Source: Bradyrhizobium australiense
GTDB lineage: Bacteria > Pseudomonadota > Alphaproteobacteria > Rhizobiales > Xanthobacteraceae
Assembly (NCBI RefSeq): GCF_013114825.1
Contig: NZ_JAAVLX010000001.1
Location: forward strand, 124,001 to 188,000
Direction: 5' to 3'
DNA length: 64,000 bases
Shown: positions 1 through 13,550 of the stretch, piece by piece
How positions within the stretch are numbered: the stretch's first letter is position 1
Layout: each line of letters begins with the position of its first letter
Translations under genes and position numbers: made by a program
Notes under the pieces: model-generated
What the model saw: only the letters and a program-made list of their open reading frames with translations
Databases searched by the model: none
Told to the model about the DNA's origin: nothing

Positions 1-1556
1 GTCCCCTGCGCGAGGAACAGGCAGGCGAGCTGGTTCTTGCGAAGCTGCCGGCGCAGCGCCACGATCGCGGCGTCGGTGGTCGGGCCCTCATGGCCGCAAT
101 TGTTGCTGTGGTTGTCGTTGGAGCCGTCGCGGTTGTCCTCGCCGTTGGCCTCGTTGTGCTTCTCGTTGTAGCTGAACAGGTCGGCCAGCGTGAAACCGTC
201 ATGGACGGTGATGTGGTTGATGCTGGCACGGGTTGCGCGGTTATCGTGGTGGAACAGATCGGATGAGGCGGTCATGCGGCGCGAGACGTCGCCGATCAGG
301 CTGCCTTCGCCGCTCCAGTAGCGCCGCAACGCGCTGCGATAACGGTCATTCCATTCCGACCATTGCGAGGGAAACGCGCCGACCTGATAGCCGCCCAGGC
401 CGAGATCCCACGGCTCGGCGACGAGCTTGGCGGTTGCCAGCACCGGGTCCTGCCGCACGGCCGTGAGGAACGCAGAATTGCGGTCGAAACCGTTCGGCCC
501 GCGCGCCAGCGTGGTGGCGAGGTCGAAGCGGAAGCCATCGACGTGGCAAACCTCGACCCAGTAGCGCAGCGAATCCATCACCATCTGCAGCACGCGCGGA
601 TGGGTGAGGTTGACCGAGCTGCCGCAGCCTGTGAAGTCGTCATAGTAGCGCGGATGCTCCTTGTTGAGCCAATAATAGGACGCGTTGTCGATACCGCGGA
701 AACACAGCGTCGGGCCGAGATGATTGCCCTCAGCAGTATGGTTATAGACGACGTCGAGCATCACCTCGATGCCGGCGTCGTGCAGCCGCGCCACCGTGGT
801 GCGGAACGCATCGAGGGCGTTGTCCTGCGCATAGCGCGGCTCCGGCGCGAAGAACGCAAGCGTGTTGTAGCCCCAGTAGTTCGCAAGCTTCCGTTCCACC
901 AGCACCCGGTCGTCGATCAGCCCGTGGATCGGCAATAACTCGATGGTGGTGACGCCGAGCTTCTTGAGATGGCCGATCATCGCCGGCGAGCACAGCCCGC
1001 CATAGGTGCCGCGCCAGCCCGGCGCGACATCGTCGCGCTTCTGTGTCAGGCCTTTGACGTGGGCCTCGTAGATGATGGTGTCTTCCCAGGCGATGTTTGG
1101 CCGAATCTCGCGGCGGCCCCAGTTGAAGCTCTCGTCGACCACGACCGCCTTCGGCATGCCGCGCGCATTGTCGCGGCGGTCGAACGAAAGATCCTCGCGC
1201 GCGCTCCCCGTTCGATAGCCGAAATGCGCGTCGCTCCACACCAGCCGGCCGGCAAGCCGCTTGGCATAGGGATCGAGCAACAGCTTGTTGGCGTTGAAGC
1301 GGTGCCCCCGCTCGGGCGCGTAGGGACCGTGGACGCGGTAGCCGTAGAGCTGTCCGGGCGAGACGTCGTTGAGATAGCCGTGCCAGACGTCCTCGTTGCG
1401 CTCGGGCAATTCGATCCGCTCGAGCTCGCGGCGGCCCTGGCCGTCGAACAGGCAAAGCTCGACCTTTTCCGCGTTGGCCGAGAACAGCGCAAAGTTGGTG
1501 CCCCTGCCGTCCCAGCTTGCTCCGAGGCGGGCGGGGCTTCCCGCGGACAATCGCAT
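1..1556 (-). CDS. glgX: Glycogen debranching enzyme GlgX (3' end cut by window edge)
   Basis: GH13 isoamylase-type debranching enzyme that removes alpha-1,6 branches from glycogen trimmed by phosphorylase; cytoplasmic. About 518 of an expected ~690 residues are visible. The N-terminus (GTNFALFSANAEKVELCLFD) is the CBM48-like domain. The catalytic barrel shows MLDVVYNHTAEG, GFRFDLATTLAR with the nucleophile Asp, LVAEPWDLG with the acid/base Glu, and ITVHDGF with the conserved His-Asp. The ATG at 1556 lies 3 nt after the glgB stop, so it is the third gene of treS-glgB-glgX and probably translationally coupled. The C-terminus lies outside the window. The family is clear; specificity for short phosphorylase-limit chains is inferred from GlgX proteins in general. 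Confidence 0.95.
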   Translation of the reverse strand, partial: MRLSAGSPARLGASWDGRGTNFALFSANAEKVELCLFDGQGRRELERIELPERNEDVWHGYLNDVSPGQLYGYRVHGPYAPERGHRFNANKLLLDPYAKRLAGRLVWSDAHFGYRTGSAREDLSFDRRDNARGMPKAVVVDESFNWGRREIRPNIAWEDTIIYEAHVKGLTQKRDDVAPGWRGTYGGLCSPAMIGHLKKLGVTTIELLPIHGLIDDRVLVERKLANYWGYNTLAFFAPEPRYAQDNALDAFRTTVARLHDAGIEVMLDVVYNHTAEGNHLGPTLCFRGIDNASYYWLNKEHPRYYDDFTGCGSSVNLTHPRVLQMVMDSLRYWVEVCHVDGFRFDLATTLARGPNGFDRNSAFLTAVRQDPVLATAKLVAEPWDLGLGGYQVGAFPSQWSEWNDRYRSALRRYWSGEGSLIGDVSRRMTASSDLFHHDNRATRASINHITVHDGFTLADLFSYNEKHNEANGEDNRDGSNDNHSNNCGHEGPTTDAAIVALRRQLRKNQLACLFLAQG

Positions 1557-1559
1557 GCG

Positions 1560-7156
<5,597 letters not shown>

Positions 7157-7182
7157 AGATAGAAAGCCACTCGCCCCGCTTT

Positions 7183-7216
7183 GGTTCCAGTGGAACCGTT
7201 GGCGGGCCCGAGCGTT
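7183..7216 (+). promoter_or_regulatory. EcfG-type general stress promoter between treS and malQ
   Basis: GGAAC at 7192-7196, a 16-nt spacer and CGTT at 7213-7216 match the alphaproteobacterial sigma-EcfG consensus (GGAAC-N16/17-CGTT), reading toward malQ, whose ATG is 79 nt past the -10. The -35 lies inside a perfect palindrome, GGTTCC-AGT-GGAACC at 7183-7197. The opposite strand therefore also carries GGAAC (7188-7184), followed 17 nt later by CTTT, a three-of-four match, reading toward treS. Stress control of trehalose genes is established for related bacteria; its use here is inferred. Confidence 0.6.
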
Positions 7217-7294
7217 ACACAGCTTCTATCTCCTTCCCGTAATTGGACAATTTCGCGACATCGGTTTGATGTTTGCGTGCAAAGTACGTGCCGA

Positions 7295-9241
7295 ATGGAT
7301 CTTTTTGCTCAAGCCAAGGCCCAGGGAATCCAGACCGAGTTCGTGGATGGTCAGGGCCGTCGCCGTGTGACAGACGCCGCCGCTCTCAAAATTATCCTGG
7401 ATGCCCTGCCGCCGCAGGTGCCGGGGCCGCTGGTTGGCCACCCGGTCGTGGTCCGGTCCGGACGGCCGTCGCGAACCGAAATCCCTGCAGCCAGGCTCCC
7501 GGTGGAGTGGAAAATCGTGGCGGATTCAGGAGTTATCGCCAAGGGCGAGAACTCGGATCATGCCATCGACTGGCCCAGGGACCTGCCGCTCGGCATCTAC
7601 CGGCTGCAGGTGAGCGATACCGCGAGCGCGGAGAATGTGCCGCTGATTTCGGCGCCGGAACGGGCGTTTGGCGGCGAGTTCGACCGCTGCTGGCTGCTCG
7701 CGGCCCAGCTTTACGCCGTTCGCTCGGCGCGCAATTGGGGCATGGGCGACTTCACCGACCTTGCGAGCTTGATCGAACTCGCCGATCAACTCGGCGCGGA
7801 CGGCGTCGGCCTCAATCCGCTACACGTCCTGTTCGACGATCGCCCGGGCGATTGCAGCCCGTATTCGCCAAACAGCCGGTTGTTTCTCAACGCGCTCTAC
7901 ATCGACGTCGAAAAGCTTCCCGAATACCAGCTCGATTCCGAAACAAGCGAGGCGCTGGCGCCGTTGCGGGCAGGCGACATCGTCGATTATGTCGGCGTCG
8001 CCGGTTTGAAGTGGCGCGCGCTTCGTTCCGCCTTTGCTGCCTTCAAGGCCGACGCCAAGCCGGCCCGCCAACAGGATTTCGACCAATTCCGCACCGAGCG
8101 CGGCACATTGCTGTCACACTTTGCCTGCTTCGAGGTACTCCGGCACAAATTCGGCAAGCCGTGGTGGCAATGGCCCGAAGAGTGGCGTCAGCCGGACGAT
8201 GCCAGATGCGCCGCCTTGCGCGAGGGCGCGGACGCCGGTGAAATCGAATTCGTCGAATTTGTGCAGTGGACCGCCGACCGGCAGCTCGGCGCTGCCAGCG
8301 ATCTGGCGAAGAAGCTCGGCATGAAGGTCGGGCTCTATCTCGATGTCGCAGTCGGCGTGCAGGCCGACGGGTTCGATGCCTGGAATGAACAGGTCGCGAT
8401 CTCCCGCCATCTGGGCGTCGGCGCGCCACCCGATCCGCTCAACACCGCCGGCCAGAGCTGGGGCCTCGCCGGCTTTAATGCGGCAGGGCTCGAGCGGCAG
8501 TCCTTTGCGCCGTATCGCGACATGCTGCGCGCCTCGATGCGGCACGCCGGCGCGATCCGGCTGGATCATGTGCTGGGCCTGAAACGGCTCTATCTGGTGC
8601 CGCAGGGCTTCACCGCACGCGACGGTGTCTATGTGCAGATGCCGTTCGAGGCGCTGCTCGCGGTGACCGCGCTGGAAAGCCTCGCCCATCGCTGCGTCGT
8701 GATCGGCGAAGATCTCGGCACGGTGCCGGAAGGATTTCGCGACCAGATCGCCGATTGGGGCATCTGGTCATATCTCGTGATGATGTTCGAGCGCGACGAC
8801 CACGGATCGTTCCGCAACATCGATCATTACCTGACCAATGCGCTCGTCACCTTCAACACCCATGATCTCTCGACCTATGCCGGCTGGCGCTCGTTCGGCG
8901 ATCTCGAGCTGAAGCGCTCGCTCGGGATCGATCCGGGCGAGAGCGACGAGGCGCGCTGGCACGCGCTTGCCATGCTGGACGACGTGCTGCGGCATCACGC
9001 CATCGACCGCAACGATCTTTATTCGGTCGCGAATTTCCTGGCGCGGACCAAATCGCGGCTGCTCGCGGTCTCACTGGAGGATCTGCTCGGGGTGGTCGAC
9101 CAGCCCAATATCCCCGGCACCGTCAACGAGCATCCGAACTGGCGGCGGCGGCTTCCGGTGCCGATCGAAGAGATGGCGTCCACAGTCGACGTCGTCGCAC
9201 TCAAGGCGGCAACCCATGAGCGGTCACGCGCCGCGATCTGA
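7295..9241 (+). CDS. malQ: 4-alpha-glucanotransferase (amylomaltase) MalQ
   Basis: GH77 enzyme that transfers alpha-1,4-glucan segments between malto-oligosaccharides and releases glucose. 648 residues. SPYSPNSRLFLNALYIDVE is the GH77 substrate segment; IRLDHVLGLKRLYLVPQG carries the nucleophile Asp, VIGEDLGTVPEGF the acid/base Glu, and VTFNTHDLSTYAGW the conserved His-Asp. The ATG at 7295 (MDLFAQAKAQG) was preferred to an in-frame GTG at 7181, because the EcfG-type -35/-10 lies between the two and the longer N-terminus looks like untranslated leader. It faces away from treS and is followed 70 nt later by the GH15 gene, so the two probably share a transcript. Confidence 0.94.
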   Translation: MDLFAQAKAQGIQTEFVDGQGRRRVTDAAALKIILDALPPQVPGPLVGHPVVVRSGRPSRTEIPAARLPVEWKIVADSGVIAKGENSDHAIDWPRDLPLGIYRLQVSDTASAENVPLISAPERAFGGEFDRCWLLAAQLYAVRSARNWGMGDFTDLASLIELADQLGADGVGLNPLHVLFDDRPGDCSPYSPNSRLFLNALYIDVEKLPEYQLDSETSEALAPLRAGDIVDYVGVAGLKWRALRSAFAAFKADAKPARQQDFDQFRTERGTLLSHFACFEVLRHKFGKPWWQWPEEWRQPDDARCAALREGADAGEIEFVEFVQWTADRQLGAASDLAKKLGMKVGLYLDVAVGVQADGFDAWNEQVAISRHLGVGAPPDPLNTAGQSWGLAGFNAAGLERQSFAPYRDMLRASMRHAGAIRLDHVLGLKRLYLVPQGFTARDGVYVQMPFEALLAVTALESLAHRCVVIGEDLGTVPEGFRDQIADWGIWSYLVMMFERDDHGSFRNIDHYLTNALVTFNTHDLSTYAGWRSFGDLELKRSLGIDPGESDEARWHALAMLDDVLRHHAIDRNDLYSVANFLARTKSRLLAVSLEDLLGVVDQPNIPGTVNEHPNWRRRLPVPIEEMASTVDVVALKAATHERSRAAI

Positions 9242-9311
9242 CGAGCTCGAGGACGAGGTAAGCGGGATGACAGTTGGAAGAAATGCCGTTCCGCTCTGGT
9301 GGTGAATCATC

Positions 9312-11111
9312 TTGTCGTGCCGGATCGAAGACTACGGGTTGATCGGCGATTGCGAGACCGCGGCACTGGTCGGCCGTGACGGATCGATCGATTGGCTGTG
9401 CTGGCCGGCCTTCGATTCCGACGCGTGCTTTGCGGCCCTTCTCGGTACCCACAAGCACGGCCGCTGGCTGATCGCACCAGCGGAGGAGGTCACCGGCACG
9501 TCGCGGCGCTATTGGGACCATACTCTGATCCTGGAGACACGGTTCGAGACGGCTGACGGCGCGGTCGATCTGATCGATTTCATGCCGCCGCGCGGCAACG
9601 CCTCCGATGTGGTGCGGCTGGTGCGCGGCGTGCGCGGGCGGGTCAGGATGCATATGCAACTGGTGATCCGCTTCGGCTTCGGCATCGACATTCCCTGGGT
9701 CAAGAAGAGCGAGGACGGCTCCGCGTTGCTCGCGATCTGCGGGCAGGACATGACGGTGTTGCGCACGCCGGTCGAAACCCGCGGCGAGGATTTGACGACG
9801 GTGGCCGATTTCGAGGTCGGCGAGGGCGATACCGTTCCCTTCGTGCTCACCTACGGTCCGTCGCATCTGCCGGTGCCGAAGCCGATCGACCCGTCATATG
9901 CGTTGAAGGATACCGAGGCGTTCTGGAGCGAATGGTGCAGCCGCTGCAGCTATCAAAGCGAATATCGCGATCTCGTGATGCGCTCGCTGATCACGCTGAA
10001 GGCGCAGACCTATGCCCCGACCGGCGGCATCGTCGCTGCGCCGACGACCTCGCTGCCGGAAAAGCTCGGCGGCGCCAGGAATTGGGATTATCGCTTCTGC
10101 TGGCTGCGCGACGCCACCTTCACGCTGCTGGCGCTGATGAACTCGGGTTATACCGAAGAAGCCTCCGCCTGGCACCGTTGGCTGCTGCGGGCAGCGGCGG
10201 GTTCTCCCGCCAACATGCAGATCATGTACGGAATCATGGGACACCGGCGTCTGCTGGAATGGGAGGCCACGTGGCTGCCCGGCTATGAAGGGGCACGTCC
10301 CGTGCGGGTCGGCAACGCCGCGCATGCGCAGCTACAGCTCGACGTCTACGGTGAATTGATCGACGCCTTTCACCAGTGGCGTGTGGCCAAGCTCGAAATG
10401 GATGAAACCAGCTGGGCGTTGGAATGCGCCGTGCTGCAGCACCTTGCCGGACGGTGGGACCAGCCGGATCACGGCATCTGGGAGCGCCGCGGCGCGGGCA
10501 AGCATTATGTCTCATCGAAGGTAATGACCTGGGTGGCGTTCGACCGCGGAATCAAGAGCGCCGAGACGTTCGGCCTCAAGGCGCCGCTGGTGAAGTGGCG
10601 GGTGCTGCGCGACGCCATTCACCGCGACGTCTGCGCCAAGGGATTTGATCCCGAACTGAACGCGTTCGTCGAGTCATACGGCTCAAAAATGCTCGACGCC
10701 AGCATCCTGTTGCTGCCGTCGGTGGGATTTCTGCCGCCTGAAGATCCCCGCGTGCGGGGCACGTTGGAGGCGACCGAACGGCATCTCATGCGCGATGGCT
10801 TCGTGCTGCGGCACGATCCTCGTGAAGCGGAGAAACAGCCGGCTGAAGGCGCGTTCCTCGCCTGCACGCTGTGGCTGGCGGATGCCTATGTTCTGGCGGG
10901 TGAGTTCGCCAAGGCGCAAGACCTGTTTGACCGCGTCGTCGCCGTCGCCAACGACCTCGGCCTCCTGGCTGAGGAGTACGATACGGCGGCCCGCCGCCAG
11001 ACCGGCAATTTCCCGCAAGCCCTCACGCATATCGCGCTGATCAACACCGCGCACAATCTTAGCCTAGCGAAGAAGTCGACCGAGAAGCCGGCGATGCAGC
11101 GCTCGAAATAG
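9312..11111 (+). CDS. GH15 family glucoamylase/trehalase-like glycoside hydrolase
   Basis: 599-residue inverting (alpha/alpha)6-barrel glucosidase. The N-terminus (IEDYGLIGDCETAALVGRDG then SIDWLCWPAFDSDACFAALLG) is the family signature, followed by GGARNWDYRFCWLRDATFTL, the acid Glu in GIWERRG, and the base Glu in LAEEYDTAARRQTGNFPQA. GH15 members of this architecture include both glucoamylases and bacterial trehalases, and the sequence alone does not separate them; a trehalase would complete a trehalose cycle with the adjacent treS. A TTG at 9312 is taken as start because a stop precedes it in frame at 9303-9305 and the conserved N-terminus begins three residues later. Confidence 0.88.
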   Translation: MSCRIEDYGLIGDCETAALVGRDGSIDWLCWPAFDSDACFAALLGTHKHGRWLIAPAEEVTGTSRRYWDHTLILETRFETADGAVDLIDFMPPRGNASDVVRLVRGVRGRVRMHMQLVIRFGFGIDIPWVKKSEDGSALLAICGQDMTVLRTPVETRGEDLTTVADFEVGEGDTVPFVLTYGPSHLPVPKPIDPSYALKDTEAFWSEWCSRCSYQSEYRDLVMRSLITLKAQTYAPTGGIVAAPTTSLPEKLGGARNWDYRFCWLRDATFTLLALMNSGYTEEASAWHRWLLRAAAGSPANMQIMYGIMGHRRLLEWEATWLPGYEGARPVRVGNAAHAQLQLDVYGELIDAFHQWRVAKLEMDETSWALECAVLQHLAGRWDQPDHGIWERRGAGKHYVSSKVMTWVAFDRGIKSAETFGLKAPLVKWRVLRDAIHRDVCAKGFDPELNAFVESYGSKMLDASILLLPSVGFLPPEDPRVRGTLEATERHLMRDGFVLRHDPREAEKQPAEGAFLACTLWLADAYVLAGEFAKAQDLFDRVVAVANDLGLLAEEYDTAARRQTGNFPQALTHIALINTAHNLSLAKKSTEKPAMQRSK

Positions 11112-11125
11112 CGGTCGAGGCCGGT

Positions 11126-11241
11126 AGGGTGGGTAAAGGCGCGCAGTGCCGTGCCCACCATCTCACGTCTTGCTCGAAAATGGTGGGCACGCTTCCGCCT
11201 TCCTCGTTGAGCTACGGTCGACAAGTCGCTTTGCCCACCCT
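11126..11241. repeat. Intergenic inverted repeat (GGTGGGTAAAG...CTTTGCCCACC type)
   Basis: AGGGTGGGTAAAG at 11126-11138 pairs with CTTTGCCCACCCT at 11229-11241, one base off perfect, and two further GTGCCCACCAT/ATGGTGGGCAC segments pair inside. I recognise this kind of element from Bradyrhizobium intergenic regions. It lies between the convergent GH15 and HAD genes. I see no gene or other signal in the rest of the gap up to 11480. Confidence 0.6.
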
Positions 11242-11480
11242 TCCGCGCTCGCTATGACGGTAAGGCCGCGCGGTGGCGGCCACGAAAGTCGCGCGAGCCG
11301 GCACCCGTCTTCGCCGCGGCAGGTTCGGGCTGGGGAGCCTGCCTTCATGGGAGGAGACGGCGGTCGGGCACCGGCTCGCGCTTGCCGATCGTGCCGGCCG
11401 ACAGAAACGGATTCGCCGCGCGAAGACTTTGAGAATTGCGCGATTTGTCCTTGAGGCGGGCTTGATACGCCGGCTCTTGC

Positions 11481-12284
11481 CTAACCGAGCCGCAGCACCG
11501 TCTCAATCGCGCGCGCAAACCCGTCGTGCTCGTTACTTTCGGTTACATGCGTCGCGTGCTTCTTGATGCCTTCGGCCGCGTTGCCCATCGCAAACGAGAT
11601 GCCGCTTCGGGCAAACATCGGAAGGTCGTTCTCCATGTCGCCGATGGTCGCGACCGCTGCGGCCGAAATGCCGAGCCGCCTGATCATGGCGTCCACGAAG
11701 GTGCCCTTGTCCTGACCGGGCGGCGTGACGTCGAGATAATAGGTCTGCGAGCGGACCGCGGTCGCCGCCCGGCCGACGGCCTCCTGCATCGCCACCTCGC
11801 AGCGCTGCAACAGCTCGGCGTCCGAACTGGCACCGACGATCTTGCAGGCTTCCGCGAGATGCGGCTTGAAGTCGGCGATGATCGTCGGGTCGGCCTTGAT
11901 GGCCCGCTTCTCGTGCGGGACATACTCGCCATCGGGATTGCGCGTGTACCAGCGCTGATTGGTGAACAGCCACATATCGACGCCGAAGGCATTGAGCACG
12001 TCGAGGCTGCGCTGCGCCACGGTTGCGCCGATCAGATGCTGCTCGATCGGCTTCAATTTGTCATCGACGATCGAGCTGCCGTTAAAGGCACCGACCGGAA
12101 GCGTGATCGAAAGCGGCTCGATCAGAAAGCCCATGCCGATGGTCGGCCGGCTGGAGACGATGGTGAAACCGATGCCGGCCGCATGCAGCTTGCGCACGGC
12201 CGCCTTGGCGCCATCGGTCAGGACCTTGTCGTGCGTCAACAGGGTGCCGTCGACGTCGGAAACAACGAGCGCAATACGTGTCAT
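11481..12284 (-). CDS. HAD superfamily (Cof-type) phosphatase
   Basis: 267-residue HAD hydrolase with a large C2B cap. Motif I is VVSDVDGTLLTHDK (nucleophile and general-acid Asp), motif II lies in GIGFTIVSSRP, and motif IV is IGDMENDLPMFARSGISFAMGNA. Such enzymes dephosphorylate small sugar phosphates or flavin-type phosphates. Its ATG overlaps the gntK stop as ATGA, making it the last gene of tal-pgi/gnd/zwf/pgl/gntK. The position suggests a sugar phosphate of the pentose phosphate or gluconate route as substrate, which is inference only. It converges with the GH15 gene. Confidence 0.85.
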   Translation of the reverse strand: MTRIALVVSDVDGTLLTHDKVLTDGAKAAVRKLHAAGIGFTIVSSRPTIGMGFLIEPLSITLPVGAFNGSSIVDDKLKPIEQHLIGATVAQRSLDVLNAFGVDMWLFTNQRWYTRNPDGEYVPHEKRAIKADPTIIADFKPHLAEACKIVGASSDAELLQRCEVAMQEAVGRAATAVRSQTYYLDVTPPGQDKGTFVDAMIRRLGISAAAVATIGDMENDLPMFARSGISFAMGNAAEGIKKHATHVTESNEHDGFARAIETVLRLG

Positions 12285-12802
12285 TGGGGGACCAGGTTCA
12301 ATTGACCGACGATGTCATCCACGATGTTCTCGACCGTAGCATCGATCGATACCCTGATCGGCCGCTCGCCCGCGCCCGGCGGCTCCAGCGTCCTGAACTG
12401 GCTGGCGAGCAGGCCCGGCGGCATGAAATGTCCCTTGCGGGTGGCAAGCCGGGCCGCGATCAGATCCTGCGTTCCATCAAGAAAGACGATGCGAACATCG
12501 TCGCGGCCGTGTACGAGGATATCGCGATAGGCGCGCTTCAACGCCGAGCAGGCGATCACGGCATGCTCGCTGGATGCGCAAACGCGGTCGATCTCGTCGG
12601 CAATCGCCTGCAGCCATGGCCAGCGGTCTTCGTCGGTCAGCGGATGGCCGGCGCTCATCTTCGCAACGTTGGCTGGCGGGTGGAATTGGTCGCCGTCCTC
12701 GTAGCGCCAGCCGAGGCGCCTGGCGAGATGAGCGGCGATGGTGCTCTTGCCCGAACCGGAAACGCCCATCACCACCAGCGCGCAAGGAGTCCTATCGCCC
12801 AC
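12281..12802 (-). CDS. gntK: Gluconokinase GntK
   Basis: Phosphorylates gluconate to 6-phosphogluconate, feeding the product of the next enzyme upstream in the operon. 173 residues, typical of the family. The Walker A motif is VMGVSGSGKST at residues 12-22, followed by WRYEDGDQFHPPANVAKMSAG (read in two parts), CSALKRAYRD and GHFMPPGLLASQF, all gluconokinase signatures. A GTG at 12802 is the likely start: it overlaps the pgl stop by 11 nt and gives a normal N-terminus, whereas the longer in-frame ATG at 12892 would add 30 residues with no family match. The 3' end overlaps the HAD gene as ATGA. Confidence 0.93.
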   Translation of the reverse strand: MGDRTPCALVVMGVSGSGKSTIAAHLARRLGWRYEDGDQFHPPANVAKMSAGHPLTDEDRWPWLQAIADEIDRVCASSEHAVIACSALKRAYRDILVHGRDDVRIVFLDGTQDLIAARLATRKGHFMPPGLLASQFRTLEPPGAGERPIRVSIDATVENIVDDIVGQLNLVPQ

Positions 12803-13547
12803 CAAAATCCTCCGGAAGCGCTTCCCGGTCCACCAGCCAGACCGTCTCGCCGGTGGATCGCGCGCGGTTGGCAGGCAGGTTCTCGCGGGCAAAGAGGCGC
12901 GTCAAGATCGCGCGCTTCCCGGCGCCCGCAATCTCGAACAGCATTTCGCGGCAGGAGCCAAGGATGGGCAGCGTGAGGGTAATCCGCGGGACGAACGGCT
13001 CGACATTCGCGCGTGGCACGCCGACTACCCAGCGCGCGGTCTCCTCGAGCGCCGGATCGCCGGGAAATAGCGAGGCGGTGTGGCCATCGGGACCTACACC
13101 CATCAGCACGAGATCGAACACGGGGCGGCTTTGATCGAGCGTGTCTGCCCCATAGAACGATTGCAGTTCCTGTTCGTACAGCGCGGCGCACCGGTCGGGA
13201 TCCGCCGGGTCGGCGGTCGCGGTCGGAATCAGATGGATGTTCGCCGCCGGCGCGCATCGATCCAGGAAAGTCCTCCGCGCCATGCCCATGTTGTTGAGTG
13301 GATCGTCCGCCGGCACAAAGCGCTCGTCGCCGATGAACCAGTGCACGCGCTGCCACGGGATGCGGCTTCGATAGGCGTCGGTGGCGAGCACTTGATAAAG
13401 CTGTCTCGGGCTCGATCCGCCAGTCAGGCAAATCGCCACGCGGCCGCTATTGGCCCCGATCCTGGCCAGCACGCGTTCGGCCGCGGCCTCGGCCAGTGCG
13501 GCCGGATCGGCGACCGCAATCACGCGGCGATTGTCGTTCGCTGTCAT
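12792..13547 (-). CDS. pgl: 6-phosphogluconolactonase (DevB/Pgl type)
   Basis: Hydrolyses 6-phosphogluconolactone to 6-phosphogluconate, the second step of the oxidative pentose phosphate pathway. 251 residues. ICLTGGSSPRQLYQVLA near the N-terminus, WFIGDERFVPADDPLNNMGM in the middle and DLVLMGVGPDGHTASLFPGD are the family's phosphate- and lactone-binding loops. It starts 3 nt after the zwf stop and ends 11 nt inside gntK, so the order zwf-pgl-gntK places glucose-6-phosphate oxidation, lactone opening and the gluconate salvage kinase in one translationally coupled stretch. Confidence 0.95.
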   Translation of the reverse strand: MTANDNRRVIAVADPAALAEAAAERVLARIGANSGRVAICLTGGSSPRQLYQVLATDAYRSRIPWQRVHWFIGDERFVPADDPLNNMGMARRTFLDRCAPAANIHLIPTATADPADPDRCAALYEQELQSFYGADTLDQSRPVFDLVLMGVGPDGHTASLFPGDPALEETARWVVGVPRANVEPFVPRITLTLPILGSCREMLFEIAGAGKRAILTRLFARENLPANRARSTGETVWLVDREALPEDFGGR

Positions 13548-13550
13548 CGC

